Below are positions 16,290-23,895 of a stretch of DNA of 31,781 nt, piece by piece. This DNA comes from a virus, in the IMG/VR virus record IMGVR_UViG_3300025132_000018, positions 1 through 31,781 of that record; one strand, written 5' to 3'. Both the position numbers and the translations under genes were made by a program. The notes beneath the pieces are model-generated. The model made no database searches and had not been told where the DNA came from. It was given only the letters and a program-made list of their open reading frames with translations. Every line of letters starts with the position of its first letter. Position 1 is the first letter of the stretch.

Positions 16290-17491
16290 CTTAAAATTGT
16301 GTATTTACCTTTTTGTTTTAAATGTTTAATTGCTTGAACACACAACGCCAATGATATGACACCATCGTCGTGGATTCCATTTGGTGCGCTATATTTCACA
16401 CGTCTTGTTTTTGAATCATAAATATATGTGAACGATTCTAGTTCGTCGATCAACCAATTGTGATCTAATAGTTTGATTTTGCTTTGTTCGAATTGAACCG
16501 CAAGATCTTCAATCATTATCGGTTTCGTTTTGGTTGTTGTCACAAATGGTTCAATTAAGTTCTTGCATTTGTTTCGCAACATTTCAAAGAAGACATCACC
16601 TTGATTGTTTACTTCGACATATGTCAACGCTTTGTGTTTGATTATTTGTTCTGAAACCTTGTCGATAATGTTTGACCATTCATCGTGACGCCATCGTTCC
16701 AAATAGATCATATTTTGATTTTGATCTAATATTGTTAAAACCGTGTAATCGTCCGCGCGTCCAATATCAAGACCGCCAAATAAACGACCGGATGAATTTG
16801 ATGTTCCTTGATATATATTCTTTCTAATGTCTTTAAACAACCCGGATGAATTATCCAAGAATTCCGCGAGATATTCTTGACGAAAGACGTGATCCGGAAG
16901 TGATCTTCTTATTGCATCGATTTCATTCGGATCGATCATCGGATTGTCATATGATCCAAAATGAAAATATTTATATCGATCATCATAATTGTGTTGAAGT
17001 GATAAATTATAAAAATGATTCTTTCCTTTTGGTGTTGATATAAAGATCACCTTCTTTCCTTTGACAAGGATTGTCGCTTGAAGAACTTCCGTCCATAGTT
17101 CGGGACGTGTGAACGCCATTTCGTCAATGACCAAGAAATCAAATGTGTTTCCACGAATATTGTCCGGACGTTCACCGGAAAAGAACCGGATCGTTGATTT
17201 CGATCCCTTGATCGATAATTCGGATCGATTGAATTCGAACATTCTTGATCTTGCCGTTGCGCGTTCTAGTTCGTCGAATACTTTCTTCGATTGTGAATAT
17301 ACCGGTGAAACCCATCCGATTTGTGTTCCAGGATAATTGATCGCCCAAAATAAAAGTTGATTTGTTGCGAATAATGTTTTTCCCCATTGTCGACCAATGT
17401 TACAAACGTAATATTTCGCGCTATCTTTTTGAATCGAATCGTGAATCAATCTTTGATTTCGATGTGGTTTATATCCTTTTATGGTTGTCAT
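16286..17491 (-). CDS. terL: Terminase large subunit
   Basis: This 401-residue packaging motor has an ATPase with Walker A GRQWGKT (33-39) and Walker B FLVIDE (119-124), followed by a coupling ISTPKG motif near 151. The RNase H-like nuclease has GGLDIGRADD (first acidic residue D242), VEVNN (about E293) and HDDGVIS (D375/D376). It pumps DNA into the prohead through the portal and cuts it. The length is normal for a compact terminase. It lies 3 nt after the small subunit. The packaging mode (pac or cos) cannot be told from the sequence. Confidence 0.95.
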   Translation of the reverse strand: MTTIKGYKPHRNQRLIHDSIQKDSAKYYVCNIGRQWGKTLFATNQLLFWAINYPGTQIGWVSPVYSQSKKVFDELERATARSRMFEFNRSELSIKGSKSTIRFFSGERPDNIRGNTFDFLVIDEMAFTRPELWTEVLQATILVKGKKVIFISTPKGKNHFYNLSLQHNYDDRYKYFHFGSYDNPMIDPNEIDAIRRSLPDHVFRQEYLAEFLDNSSGLFKDIRKNIYQGTSNSSGRLFGGLDIGRADDYTVLTILDQNQNMIYLERWRHDEWSNIIDKVSEQIIKHKALTYVEVNNQGDVFFEMLRNKCKNLIEPFVTTTKTKPIMIEDLAVQFEQSKIKLLDHNWLIDELESFTYIYDSKTRRVKYSAPNGIHDDGVISLALCVQAIKHLKQKGKYTILR

Positions 17492-17494
17492 TCA

Positions 17495-17911
17495 TTATGA
17501 ATCAAAATCAAATTTATCGACTTGTTTATTTTCGATGTGTTGTTTATCGTGCATCCCTAAACAGTTTTTAGCATAGAATATTCCCTTGCCTTCATTCGCC
17601 ACAATATCACGCGCAAGTGAATGGAATTTTTCTTCGATCTTTTTTATAGTGTTGGATTTAAGAATTTTTTCTTCGTCTTCACTTTCTGACTTTAACCATT
17701 CATACCAAGTTGAACGATTGATTGTTTCACCTTGAACAATAGGCAACCAAATATTTAAAAAATATTCAACGGTTGGAATGTGTCGATCCATAACGTCGAC
17801 CACTTTTCCCGAACCCGTTGCGTGTTGTTTTGTGTGTGATAAACAGTCCCGAAGATATTCATCCGCTTTTTGTTCCAATGTTTGGACAAATTCATTTGAC
17901 TTTTTATTCAT
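17495..17911 (-). CDS. terS: Terminase small subunit
   Basis: A 138-residue protein just ahead of terL. It has a helix-turn-helix-like stretch TINRSTWYEWLKSESE (about 63-78) and a long helix IKKIEEKFHSLARDIVANEGKG. The tail is CLGMHDKQHIENKQ, a layout typical of small subunits that bind the packaging start site. Upstream lies a 40-nt AT-rich gap (17912-17952) that could house a late promoter, although I cannot name clear boxes. Confidence 0.78.
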   Translation of the reverse strand: MNKKSNEFVQTLEQKADEYLRDCLSHTKQHATGSGKVVDVMDRHIPTVEYFLNIWLPIVQGETINRSTWYEWLKSESEDEEKILKSNTIKKIEEKFHSLARDIVANEGKGIFYAKNCLGMHDKQHIENKQVDKFDFDS

Positions 17912-17952
17912 AACTAGATATAATTATATAATAAAGTGTAATATTGTTTATC

Positions 17953-18138
17953 TTACTTTATATAATATTTAACTTTAAAAATAACAAAGTCAGTAACCGT
18001 CAAATCTTCTTTCATTTCTTGCATCCTTTTTTCGGCGTCTTTTAAATTCATCACCGGCGTTTGTGCGTACTTCAATTGTTCTTCACTTAGGAATTTATAT
18101 TCGATCCGATATCCTTCTTTTAAATCATCAAATTTCAT
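17953..18138 (-). CDS. Small hypothetical protein, 61 aa
   Basis: A charged 61-residue protein beginning MKFDDLKEGYRIEYKFLSEEQ with a likely alpha-beta fold. It overlaps the preceding gene by 11 nt, which supports expression. No family is recognised. It is the last gene before the terminase operon. Confidence 0.55.
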   Translation of the reverse strand: MKFDDLKEGYRIEYKFLSEEQLKYAQTPVMNLKDAEKRMQEMKEDLTVTDFVIFKVKYYIK

Positions 18139-18472
18139 TATCTATTATTTTAATTAATTGTTCTTTTGTTGGATTCTTTAAACGGTGTCCTTTGTCTTTT
18201 GCAAATCTTCGCATTTCTTGATATGTCATTTCGGTTGATTTTTTTTCAAAAGACATTTCAAGAACCGGTTTTGTTTCTAATCTTTTAAAATAAGAATTGA
18301 CATCGTGCATCGCTTTTCGAATACACATTCCACAATCCAAATTCATCAAGACCGTGCAACCGATTTTTTTTGTTAGATCTTGAAGTTCTTTTTTTAATGT
18401 CATCGAAACGGAAAATGAACCGGTGTTCGATAATCGGTCAAGTTGACTTTGTAGTTCTTTAGTTGGTTTCAT
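18128..18472 (-). CDS. Hypothetical protein with a SAP/HeH-like C-terminus, 114 aa
   Basis: The N-terminal 70 residues are helical and contain four cysteine/methionine-rich positions around CTVLMNLDCGMCIRK. The C-terminal part, MTYQEMRRFAKDKG then LKNPTKEQLIKIID, looks like a short helix-extension-helix fold (SAP/HeH/Rho-N type) that often binds nucleic acids. It overlaps the next gene by 11 nt and the previous one by 14 nt. The DNA-binding reading is an inference from shape only. Confidence 0.5.
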   Translation of the reverse strand: MKPTKELQSQLDRLSNTGSFSVSMTLKKELQDLTKKIGCTVLMNLDCGMCIRKAMHDVNSYFKRLETKPVLEMSFEKKSTEMTYQEMRRFAKDKGHRLKNPTKEQLIKIIDNEI

Positions 18473-18680
18473 AAATAAATATTAGATAGGTTATTAAATA
18501 AGACGATGGAAAACACCACCAATTTTGTGGATCTAAACACAAGAATAATCCAAGTGCGATCCAAGAAGACAAACACATCGGACAATTGAACGGTTTGAAA
18601 TTTAATAGATTCCTGGAACTATTAATTGAATCAAATATCATCGTCATCGCCGATGCCGTAAAAAGAATTGTAAATATCAT
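18459..18680 (-). CDS. Small membrane protein with CPMC motif, 73 aa
   Basis: Two hydrophobic segments (about residues 1-16 and 38-68) flank the motif FNCPMCLSSWIALGL. Small membrane proteins with such a CPxC sequence at the start of a helix recur in flavobacterial phages to my knowledge, without an assigned function. The paired cysteines could bind metal or form a disulfide. It overlaps the HTH gene by 50 nt; a start 11 codons later (18647) would cut the first membrane helix and is less likely. Confidence 0.55.
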   Translation of the reverse strand: MIFTILFTASAMTMIFDSINSSRNLLNFKPFNCPMCLSSWIALGLFLCLDPQNWWCFPSSYLITYLIFIYETN

Positions 18681-19128
18681 TTTTTAATTGTTTTATTGTT
18701 TCTGTTATATATCGTTTATTAAGTTTTGTTTTTTGTTCAATATCTCTATATGTGTTTCCTTCAAGAATCATTTGACCGATCTTGATCTTGAACCATTCTT
18801 CCGTCGAATCCGGTTTCTTATTCATATAATAATTTAAATAGTCAAGATATTTTTTCCCGTTGTCAATTACAATGTCATCGATCGGATCTTTGATTTGTGT
18901 CGATTCTTCAAATTTAATTTGTTTGACATTATATAATCGGTTGAATTCTGAATTTGACCACGTCCATTGTTGATAAGAGGTTCTCGAAAAAAATGCCGGT
19001 TCGTCTTTGATGTTTTTCTTTTTTCGCATAATTAAAAAAACGTGAACAACAAGATCCGGCGCAAGAACTGAATCATTCGTTATTTTGTCCGCAATACGAT
19101 AAGGTTCATCCGATTCAAAAAACTTCAT
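18631..19128 (-). CDS. Helix-turn-helix protein, possible late regulator, 165 aa
   Basis: The C-terminal third has IGQMILEGNTYRDIEQKTK then LNKRYITETIKQLKNDI, a clear helix-turn-helix pattern of the sigma-region-4/winged type, followed by an acidic tail GIGDDDDI. The N-terminal part is charged and contains a Trp-rich stretch (QQWTWSN). It starts in an ATGA overlap with the upstream gene. Lying at the end of the early genes, one gene block before the terminase, it is a candidate late transcription activator. That role is inference. Confidence 0.6.
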   Translation of the reverse strand: MKFFESDEPYRIADKITNDSVLAPDLVVHVFLIMRKKKNIKDEPAFFSRTSYQQWTWSNSEFNRLYNVKQIKFEESTQIKDPIDDIVIDNGKKYLDYLNYYMNKKPDSTEEWFKIKIGQMILEGNTYRDIEQKTKLNKRYITETIKQLKNDIYNSFYGIGDDDDI

Positions 19129-19403
19129 TTCGGTTTTACGTTTACAATGCCCTTTTTTAAATTATCGTAGTTTTTTAATAAATGTAATAAATAAGACTTG
19201 ATCATTTGACATCTTGTTGACATCTTTGGATTGTTGATCGTTTTGATAATAGATATATCTATATAAACAAATTCGTGAAGATCCGATATATAATTCGAAC
19301 CATCACGAATTGAACTATTTTTTTTCGACAATAGTTTGTCGGTTATTTGTTTGAATGTTAAAACGTCGCGGTGATCTTCCATCCTACAATTGAAGAATAC
19401 CAT
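19125..19403 (-). CDS. Small hypothetical protein, 92 aa
   Basis: Basic helical protein; the true start may be the second ATG at 19382 (MEDHRDVLTFKQITDKLL), which would reduce the overlap with the DUF3127-like gene to 25 nt. The C-terminal region QMIKSYLLHLLKNYDNLKKG is a helix. No family recognised. It ends in an ATGA overlap with the HTH gene. Confidence 0.5.
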   Translation of the reverse strand: MVFFNCRMEDHRDVLTFKQITDKLLSKKNSSIRDGSNYISDLHEFVYIDISIIKTINNPKMSTRCQMIKSYLLHLLKNYDNLKKGIVNVKPK

Positions 19404-19624
19404 TTTCCATTGTATTCAGAACCACGAAGATTGATATCAATTTCACAATCTTGACCTTCTTCGAAGTCTTTTAAAAGATTGACGGATTTTTCACCATTGA
19501 ATTCAATTGGAACGTCGTTGTCATAATTTCCGGATTTGATTGTCAAGACGATCACTTGTTTCATAAATCCGGAATCGAATGTTTGAATGTCTTGTTTGAT
19601 TTTAATTTTACCGTTTACCTTCAT
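19358..19624 (-). CDS. DUF3127-like OB-fold protein, possible ssDNA-binding protein
   Basis: An 88-residue beta-rich protein: GKIKIKQDIQTFDSGFMKQV, then a VPIEFNGEKSVNLLKDFEEG block, then CEIDINLRGSEYNG and WYSSIVGWKI. This order matches the DUF3127 family of Bacteroidota, in which a TFxSGFxKR strand and an INLRGxEY-x-aromatic-x(3)-WxI end recur. The fold is thought to be OB-like. Next to an exonuclease it may act as a single-strand binding protein in recombination. The family call is from recognition, and the activity is inferred. Confidence 0.68.
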   Translation of the reverse strand: MKVNGKIKIKQDIQTFDSGFMKQVIVLTIKSGNYDNDVPIEFNGEKSVNLLKDFEEGQDCEIDINLRGSEYNGKWYSSIVGWKITATF

Positions 19625-19625
19625 T

Positions 19626-20270
19626 TTATTTGTTTTTTATTTCATTGATTACTTGCTTCATAAATTCAATTGCTTTTTCGCACTTCATTAAGATATGATA
19701 TTCGATATCAATATCACGTTCATATCTTAAAACGGTCAAACGATGTTCGGGTGCGATATGATCAACAAGATGAATTTGATGGTTGTCCCAATCTTTCAAT
19801 ATTTCATTCGGTGTTGTCACCATTGAATAAACCAAATCAAAAGATTCTTTTTGATATAGCATCATATATCCACGACCTTGATATTCATATAAAGACGCGT
19901 TTGATTTTGATAACGCTTCATTCTTTGTCGCGGGGAATGTTTCAAGTGACCACGATGTTTTAATATCAATGATTGAATCTTCGGTTATAATATCACATTC
20001 ACCGGTCAAAAAATCGTTTTCTTTGCGTTCTTCATTCTTTTTATGTGAAGTGAAGTTGACATCATTATATAATTTAATCGCGTTTGATTCACAATTAATC
20101 CCTTTGTCAATATATTTTGAATCGATTTCGGATCTATATCCGAAAAAATATTCCTTTGCAAGTTGCGTCAAATATGTTTTCGCACCTTTTGAAAGAACTT
20201 CGCCATTGTCCATTTCACGTTTTGTCGGGTTGGACATTATCCGACCTAATTGTGAGCATCTAATTTTCAT
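19626..20270 (-). CDS. YqaJ-like recombination exonuclease
   Basis: A 214-residue PD-(D/E)XK nuclease. The core reads DFLTGECDIITEDSIIDIKTSW (about 87-108) with the acidic pair and D-x-K spacing of lambda-exonuclease/YqaJ proteins. An N-terminal RCSQLGRIM and a helix with GINCESNAIKLY resemble the E-x(n) parts of the fold. It should chew DNA ends for single-strand annealing recombination. It starts in an ATGA overlap with the upstream gene and precedes the DUF3127-like gene, forming a recombination module. A typical annealase (Erf, RecT or Redbeta) is not recognised. Confidence 0.78.
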   Translation of the reverse strand: MKIRCSQLGRIMSNPTKREMDNGEVLSKGAKTYLTQLAKEYFFGYRSEIDSKYIDKGINCESNAIKLYNDVNFTSHKKNEERKENDFLTGECDIITEDSIIDIKTSWSLETFPATKNEALSKSNASLYEYQGRGYMMLYQKESFDLVYSMVTTPNEILKDWDNHQIHLVDHIAPEHRLTVLRYERDIDIEYHILMKCEKAIEFMKQVINEIKNK

Positions 20271-20737
20271 AATTCGGATAATATTTGGATTTGTTTATCG
20301 GTTAAAGTGTAAGAATTCATAATTGATTGAATCGTTGTTTTTCCATCGACGATCGCTTGTCGTCCTTGTTCGAATCTTTTATCGGATATTTTCGCTTTTT
20401 CTTTTGGTTCTATTTGCTCAATCCTTAACGCTTCAACCACTTGTCCAAATGCGGACACCGTTGTCACAAATAATGTGACTTTTTTGTTTGACCATTCTTC
20501 AATAAAATTTGTTCCGTGTGCTTTTGCAATTGCTTTGCAATTAGTCACGTTTAAAATCATAGGTTTCGAACCTACAAAATGACATATCGTGCAAAGTTCT
20601 TCTTTACCGTCATTTCCTTTGACCTTATCTTGAACCACTTTTTCAATCGTCAAGATTCTTTTTTCGCCAGGCGTGAAATCATACGCGCCCAAATACGTTG
20701 GATTTGTCAGTTTTTTCCAATGTGTTTTGTTTTTCAT
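20267..20737 (-). CDS. Conserved phage protein beside the exonuclease, 156 aa
   Basis: It begins KNKTHWKKLTNPTYLGAYDF, with LTIEKVVQDKVKG and PMILNVTNCKAIAKAHGTNF further on. It is a soluble beta-rich head with a helical tail, and such proteins recur beside exonucleases in Bacteroidota phages as far as I recall. A function as an annealing or ssDNA-binding partner is possible, by context only. Upstream, on the minus strand, TTG at 20795-20793 and TATCTTTA at 20772-20765 with 20 nt between them resemble the Bacteroidota promoter TTG-N(19-21)-TAnnTTTG; this may start transcription here. Confidence 0.55.
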   Translation of the reverse strand: MKNKTHWKKLTNPTYLGAYDFTPGEKRILTIEKVVQDKVKGNDGKEELCTICHFVGSKPMILNVTNCKAIAKAHGTNFIEEWSNKKVTLFVTTVSAFGQVVEALRIEQIEPKEKAKISDKRFEQGRQAIVDGKTTIQSIMNSYTLTDKQIQILSEL

Positions 20738-20778
20738 AGCTTATTTTTTATTGATTAATAATGTTAAAGATAAATATT

Positions 20779-21414
20779 TTATTTGATTATTTCAAGGTTT
20801 TGGATGTGTGATATCTTTGTCATTCCGTTTCCATCTTTGACGTCACATAAATAAAGATTATTTTGTTTTAATGTTGTCAAATGGATCTTCGCGTTTATCT
20901 CTTTACAACGACGCCAAGAAACGCCATCAAGTCCACGATCACGCGCTTCGTGAAATAAATTATAATTCAATCTTTCTAAAAACTTTTTTGTATAAACTTT
21001 TCCCGCACCAACCGGTTCACCTTTTCGATTGCCTTGATATCCTTTCCAATAATATAAACGATCATTATCTTCAAAATAAATATCTTTGAAAGCGATCATA
21101 TCATATCTTTTTATGTGTTTTAAGACATAGTCAAGAAAGTTTTGATCAATATAATCATCCGAACCCAAAAGAATCACCGCATCAAAATCAACTTCTTTCA
21201 ATGACATTATTCCGGCGTTCCATTTGAACGACAATGGATTGTTTTTAAACTTTCCTTTTGCGATAATGTCTTGATCTTTTAAAAATTCACCATCTTGATC
21301 ATCTGAATAGATCATTATTTTATCAATAAACGGCATTTTATTCAAACAATATTTGACCGTTTTGTGTCTTCCGTGCATACACGACAAGACAATCACATTA
21401 ATTTTTCGTTCCAT
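20779..21414 (-). CDS. GT-A family glycosyltransferase-like protein
   Basis: A 211-residue protein starting INVIVLSCMHGRHKTVKYCL, typical of GT2-type enzymes, with IMIYSDDQDGEF in the second strand. It also has VDFDAVILLGSDDYIDQNF (about 95-113), where SDD sits in place of the metal-binding DxD. The C-terminal half contains GVSWRR and could bind the acceptor. It overlaps the acyltransferase gene by 22 nt, so the two are co-translated and probably act on the same sugar product. Likely target: host surface polysaccharide or lipid A, or a virion glycan. No membrane segment. Confidence 0.7.
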   Translation of the reverse strand: MERKINVIVLSCMHGRHKTVKYCLNKMPFIDKIMIYSDDQDGEFLKDQDIIAKGKFKNNPLSFKWNAGIMSLKEVDFDAVILLGSDDYIDQNFLDYVLKHIKRYDMIAFKDIYFEDNDRLYYWKGYQGNRKGEPVGAGKVYTKKFLERLNYNLFHEARDRGLDGVSWRRCKEINAKIHLTTLKQNNLYLCDVKDGNGMTKISHIQNLEIIK

Positions 21415-21884
21415 TTTAAAAATTTAGCCGGTGAACCTACATAGACACCAAGTTTTTCCATCTTTGTTTTCTTTGTTATTGTTGTATTCATTCCGATCAT
21501 ACATTTTGGCGGAACATTTACACGTTGATGAACGATTGAACCCATTCCGAGATTTGTATAATAATTTATTATACAATTTCCGCCGATCAAAACGTGCGGT
21601 GACATAGTCACACCGATTGCAATATGTGAATCGTGACCGATGTAACATCCCTTCATAATAAAACAATCATCCGAAACAACGGTTGTTCTTTTTGTTCCGG
21701 CATCAATTGTGACGTGTCCGTGTATTATTGTATTGTCGCCAATGAAAACCGAATGTTTTTGTTTTTGATTCCAATACTTTTTGTCTTCGGCGGGTGCGCC
21801 GATTATACAATACGCACCAATATAAATGTTTTTTCCTAGTGTCACGCCAGGATAAATAATGGCGGTTTCGTGAATGTTATTCAT
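21393..21884 (-). CDS. LpxA-like hexapeptide-repeat acyltransferase
   Basis: The 163 residues are almost wholly left-handed beta-helix repeats ([LIV]-G-x(4)): IYPGVTLGKNIYIGAYCIIG, IGDNTIIHGHVTI, IMKGCYIGHDSHIAIG, VLIGGNCIINYYTNLGMGS. The insert GAPAEDKKYW and the segment GHDSHI copy the LpxA pattern, where His-Asp is catalytic. It lacks the C-terminal helical domain of cellular LpxA (about 260 residues). Probable activity is transfer of an acyl group to a nucleotide sugar. A phage copy beside a glycosyltransferase suggests change of host LPS/lipid A or of a glycan. Confidence 0.82.
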   Translation of the reverse strand: MNNIHETAIIYPGVTLGKNIYIGAYCIIGAPAEDKKYWNQKQKHSVFIGDNTIIHGHVTIDAGTKRTTVVSDDCFIMKGCYIGHDSHIAIGVTMSPHVLIGGNCIINYYTNLGMGSIVHQRVNVPPKCMIGMNTTITKKTKMEKLGVYVGSPAKFLKWNEKLM

Positions 21885-22200
21885 AATCTTTTATTATTTT
21901 TTTTATTTTATCGTTTAACTTTTTACAATTGTGTGCAAGTTCATAAAATTCAATCACGACGGAACTTAATTCGATAGTTTCTATATATTCGGAAATCATC
22001 ACCATAAATCCGTGATTAAATTCATCAACACAAATTGAACTTTCTAATCTTTCATAAAATGAAAATTCCATTTCTCCACCGATCAAGACATTAAATATTT
22101 CATCAATTTCGACGTGTTCAAGGTATATTTCATTTTCGTCGAATTGTTCTTCAAAAATTATTCTTAATGTGTGCGCTTGAACTTTTGGAAGTTGAATCAT
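21877..22200 (-). CDS. Hypothetical acidic protein, 107 aa
   Basis: Acidic helical protein, MIQLPKVQAHTLRIIFEEQF at the start, a Glu/Phe-rich middle, and a basic helix KLNDKIKKIIKDYE at the end. Starts in an ATGA overlap with the VRR-NUC gene and overlaps the acyltransferase by 8 nt. No family recognised. Confidence 0.5.
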   Translation of the reverse strand: MIQLPKVQAHTLRIIFEEQFDENEIYLEHVEIDEIFNVLIGGEMEFSFYERLESSICVDEFNHGFMVMISEYIETIELSSVVIEFYELAHNCKKLNDKIKKIIKDYE

Positions 22201-22442
22201 TTTTCACATCTTTTAACAAACGCTTGAAAACCGTTTTTTATTAATTCTTTAATTCTATATTCTTGAAGTTTTGAAACAATTCCCTTTTTTGCTTTGACTT
22301 CAATAAACAATGGATCTTTATTTTTTTTCAAACATAATAAATCCGGTATTCCATTTTTATTTGTTTTGATCAATTTTAAAACAAACCAACCTTCGGATTC
22401 ATATTCTTTTATGATTTTACTTTGAAATTGTGATTCGGTCAT
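22197..22442 (-). CDS. VRR-NUC domain nuclease
   Basis: An 81-residue single-domain nuclease. The PD-(D/E)XK core is GIPDLLCLKKNKDPLFIEVKAKKG (PD at about 32-33, E-V-K at about 47-49), followed by LQEYRIKELIKNGFQAFV, the typical VRR-NUC tail. Such proteins process branched or flap DNA in phage replication and are often found beside SNF2-like helicases. It lies in a chain of 4-nt overlaps with neighbours, so it is translated with them. Confidence 0.82.
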   Translation of the reverse strand: MTESQFQSKIIKEYESEGWFVLKLIKTNKNGIPDLLCLKKNKDPLFIEVKAKKGIVSKLQEYRIKELIKNGFQAFVKRCEK

Positions 22443-22444
22443 AT

Positions 22445-22684
22445 CTAAAATTTATCATATGAATAAATTGGTGTGTGTTCGCCAATATATGAATTGTAAA
22501 TATTGAATTCAAAATATTCAATCGCGTCAAGTTCGTCCATATCTTTTTTTAAAATTTCAATAATCTTTTTAATTGAATAAATTAATCGATATGATTTTTC
22601 TTCAAAACCAATAATTGCGGAATCAAAACCGTCTATTTTTAAAACTTCATAATCATTAAAAACTTCAATAATATTGTCAATCAT
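22445..22684 (-). CDS. Conserved small phage protein, 79 aa
   Basis: Soluble 79-residue protein; the C-terminal half DAIEYFEFNIYNSYIGEHTP resembles a small protein family found widely in phage replication regions (pattern EYFEYN-x(2)-GAYVGE-x-TPIF as I recall it). No function is known to me. Its ATG overlaps the SNF2-like helicase stop (ATGA), and the VRR-NUC gene follows after 2 nt. Confidence 0.62.
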   Translation of the reverse strand: MIDNIIEVFNDYEVLKIDGFDSAIIGFEEKSYRLIYSIKKIIEILKKDMDELDAIEYFEFNIYNSYIGEHTPIYSYDKF

Positions 22685-23895
22685 ATTTCTTTTTTAAAAA
22701 CTGATAATGTAAAATCTTTTTTATTGTGTACGCTTTTATAAATTTTTGATTCAATTCCACGATTTGCAAAAATCCAAAAGACTTGATTTGTTTTTCGTTT
22801 CATTGTTGTCAAACGATCACGACTTTGAAAATATGACACCGCCGAAAAATCAATATTTAAATAAACAATATATTTCGCACTTGAAAGATTCACGCCTTCA
22901 CGTCCGGACACGATTTGAAGTGCAATATTCTTATTACTTTGATTAAATTCTTCTATGTCTTGACAAACATTGTCACCGAAACATTCTTTTATCATATCAA
23001 ATTCCGCTTTGAATTTGTAAAATATCGCAATTTTTTCACCTTTAAAATGTTTTTTTATAAATAATACTTTTGAATTATCAAGAATCATTCGATTTCCGGA
23101 TTCAAATTTGACAGTTCCGGAAAACATTTGGTGAAGTTTTTGCATCAATTTGACGCCCGTGTCCGCAAGAATCACTTCTTCTTTTCCTTCGATCACTAGA
23201 TCTTTTTTTAATTGATTACAAAGTTTATATGTTGACGGTTTCATTTCAACATTCAATATTTTTTCATTCACTTGCGTTTTAAATCCGGCGTCTTTTTGTG
23301 TAAACTTCACAAAATATTTATTAATTATTGGATCAATAAGTTCTTTCCTGGAATTTGAATAATCATTGACATCGCCGTGACTTAATTTTCTCTTTTTAAT
23401 ATCAACAAATGTATGTGACCATTTATAAAAATTAATATATTCTTTGAAAGGCGAATATCTTGAAACCCAAAATTGATGATAAATTTGTGAATACGATTCC
23501 GGATGTGGTGTTCCGGATAAAAATATCATCGGTAAACTTGAATATAAAAATTTAAATTGTTTCGTTGCTTTTCCCGGTTTTGGAAATGAACCGAAACGAT
23601 GATGTTCATCGTGTATAATTAAATCAAAGTCATCTTTTATTTTGTGCATTGATTCATCATTTATAATTGTTAGATCAAAAGAAAAAATAAAATTGTCATA
23701 ATCTTTTTGAATTGATGAAATTGCTTTCTTCTTTGTCAGAAATAAAACATTTTTCGCGCCGAATAATTGCGCCGTGTTTAATGCGGTCAAAGTTTTTCCC
23801 GTTCTAACTTCCATCGCAAAATAAACAATCCCGTGTTCACTTAAAATGTCACAACCTTTTTCGGATAATTCGATTTGATATTCCCTTAATTCCAT
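22681..23895 (-). CDS. SNF2-like superfamily 2 helicase
   Basis: A 404-residue helicase: REYQ at the N-terminus (Q-motif-like), Walker A EVRTGKT (29-35), DEHH (96-99) as Walker B, LSGTPHPES (about 126-134) as motif III. In the second domain it has QIVSGREGVNLSSAKYIV (motif V) and QSRDRLTTMKRK (motif VI). This is the compact phage form of SNF2/DEAD helicases, probably for branch migration or replication restart. It overlaps the methyltransferase stop by one base (TAATG). Confidence 0.85.
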   Translation of the reverse strand: MELREYQIELSEKGCDILSEHGIVYFAMEVRTGKTLTALNTAQLFGAKNVLFLTKKKAISSIQKDYDNFIFSFDLTIINDESMHKIKDDFDLIIHDEHHRFGSFPKPGKATKQFKFLYSSLPMIFLSGTPHPESYSQIYHQFWVSRYSPFKEYINFYKWSHTFVDIKKRKLSHGDVNDYSNSRKELIDPIINKYFVKFTQKDAGFKTQVNEKILNVEMKPSTYKLCNQLKKDLVIEGKEEVILADTGVKLMQKLHQMFSGTVKFESGNRMILDNSKVLFIKKHFKGEKIAIFYKFKAEFDMIKECFGDNVCQDIEEFNQSNKNIALQIVSGREGVNLSSAKYIVYLNIDFSAVSYFQSRDRLTTMKRKTNQVFWIFANRGIESKIYKSVHNKKDFTLSVFKKEI

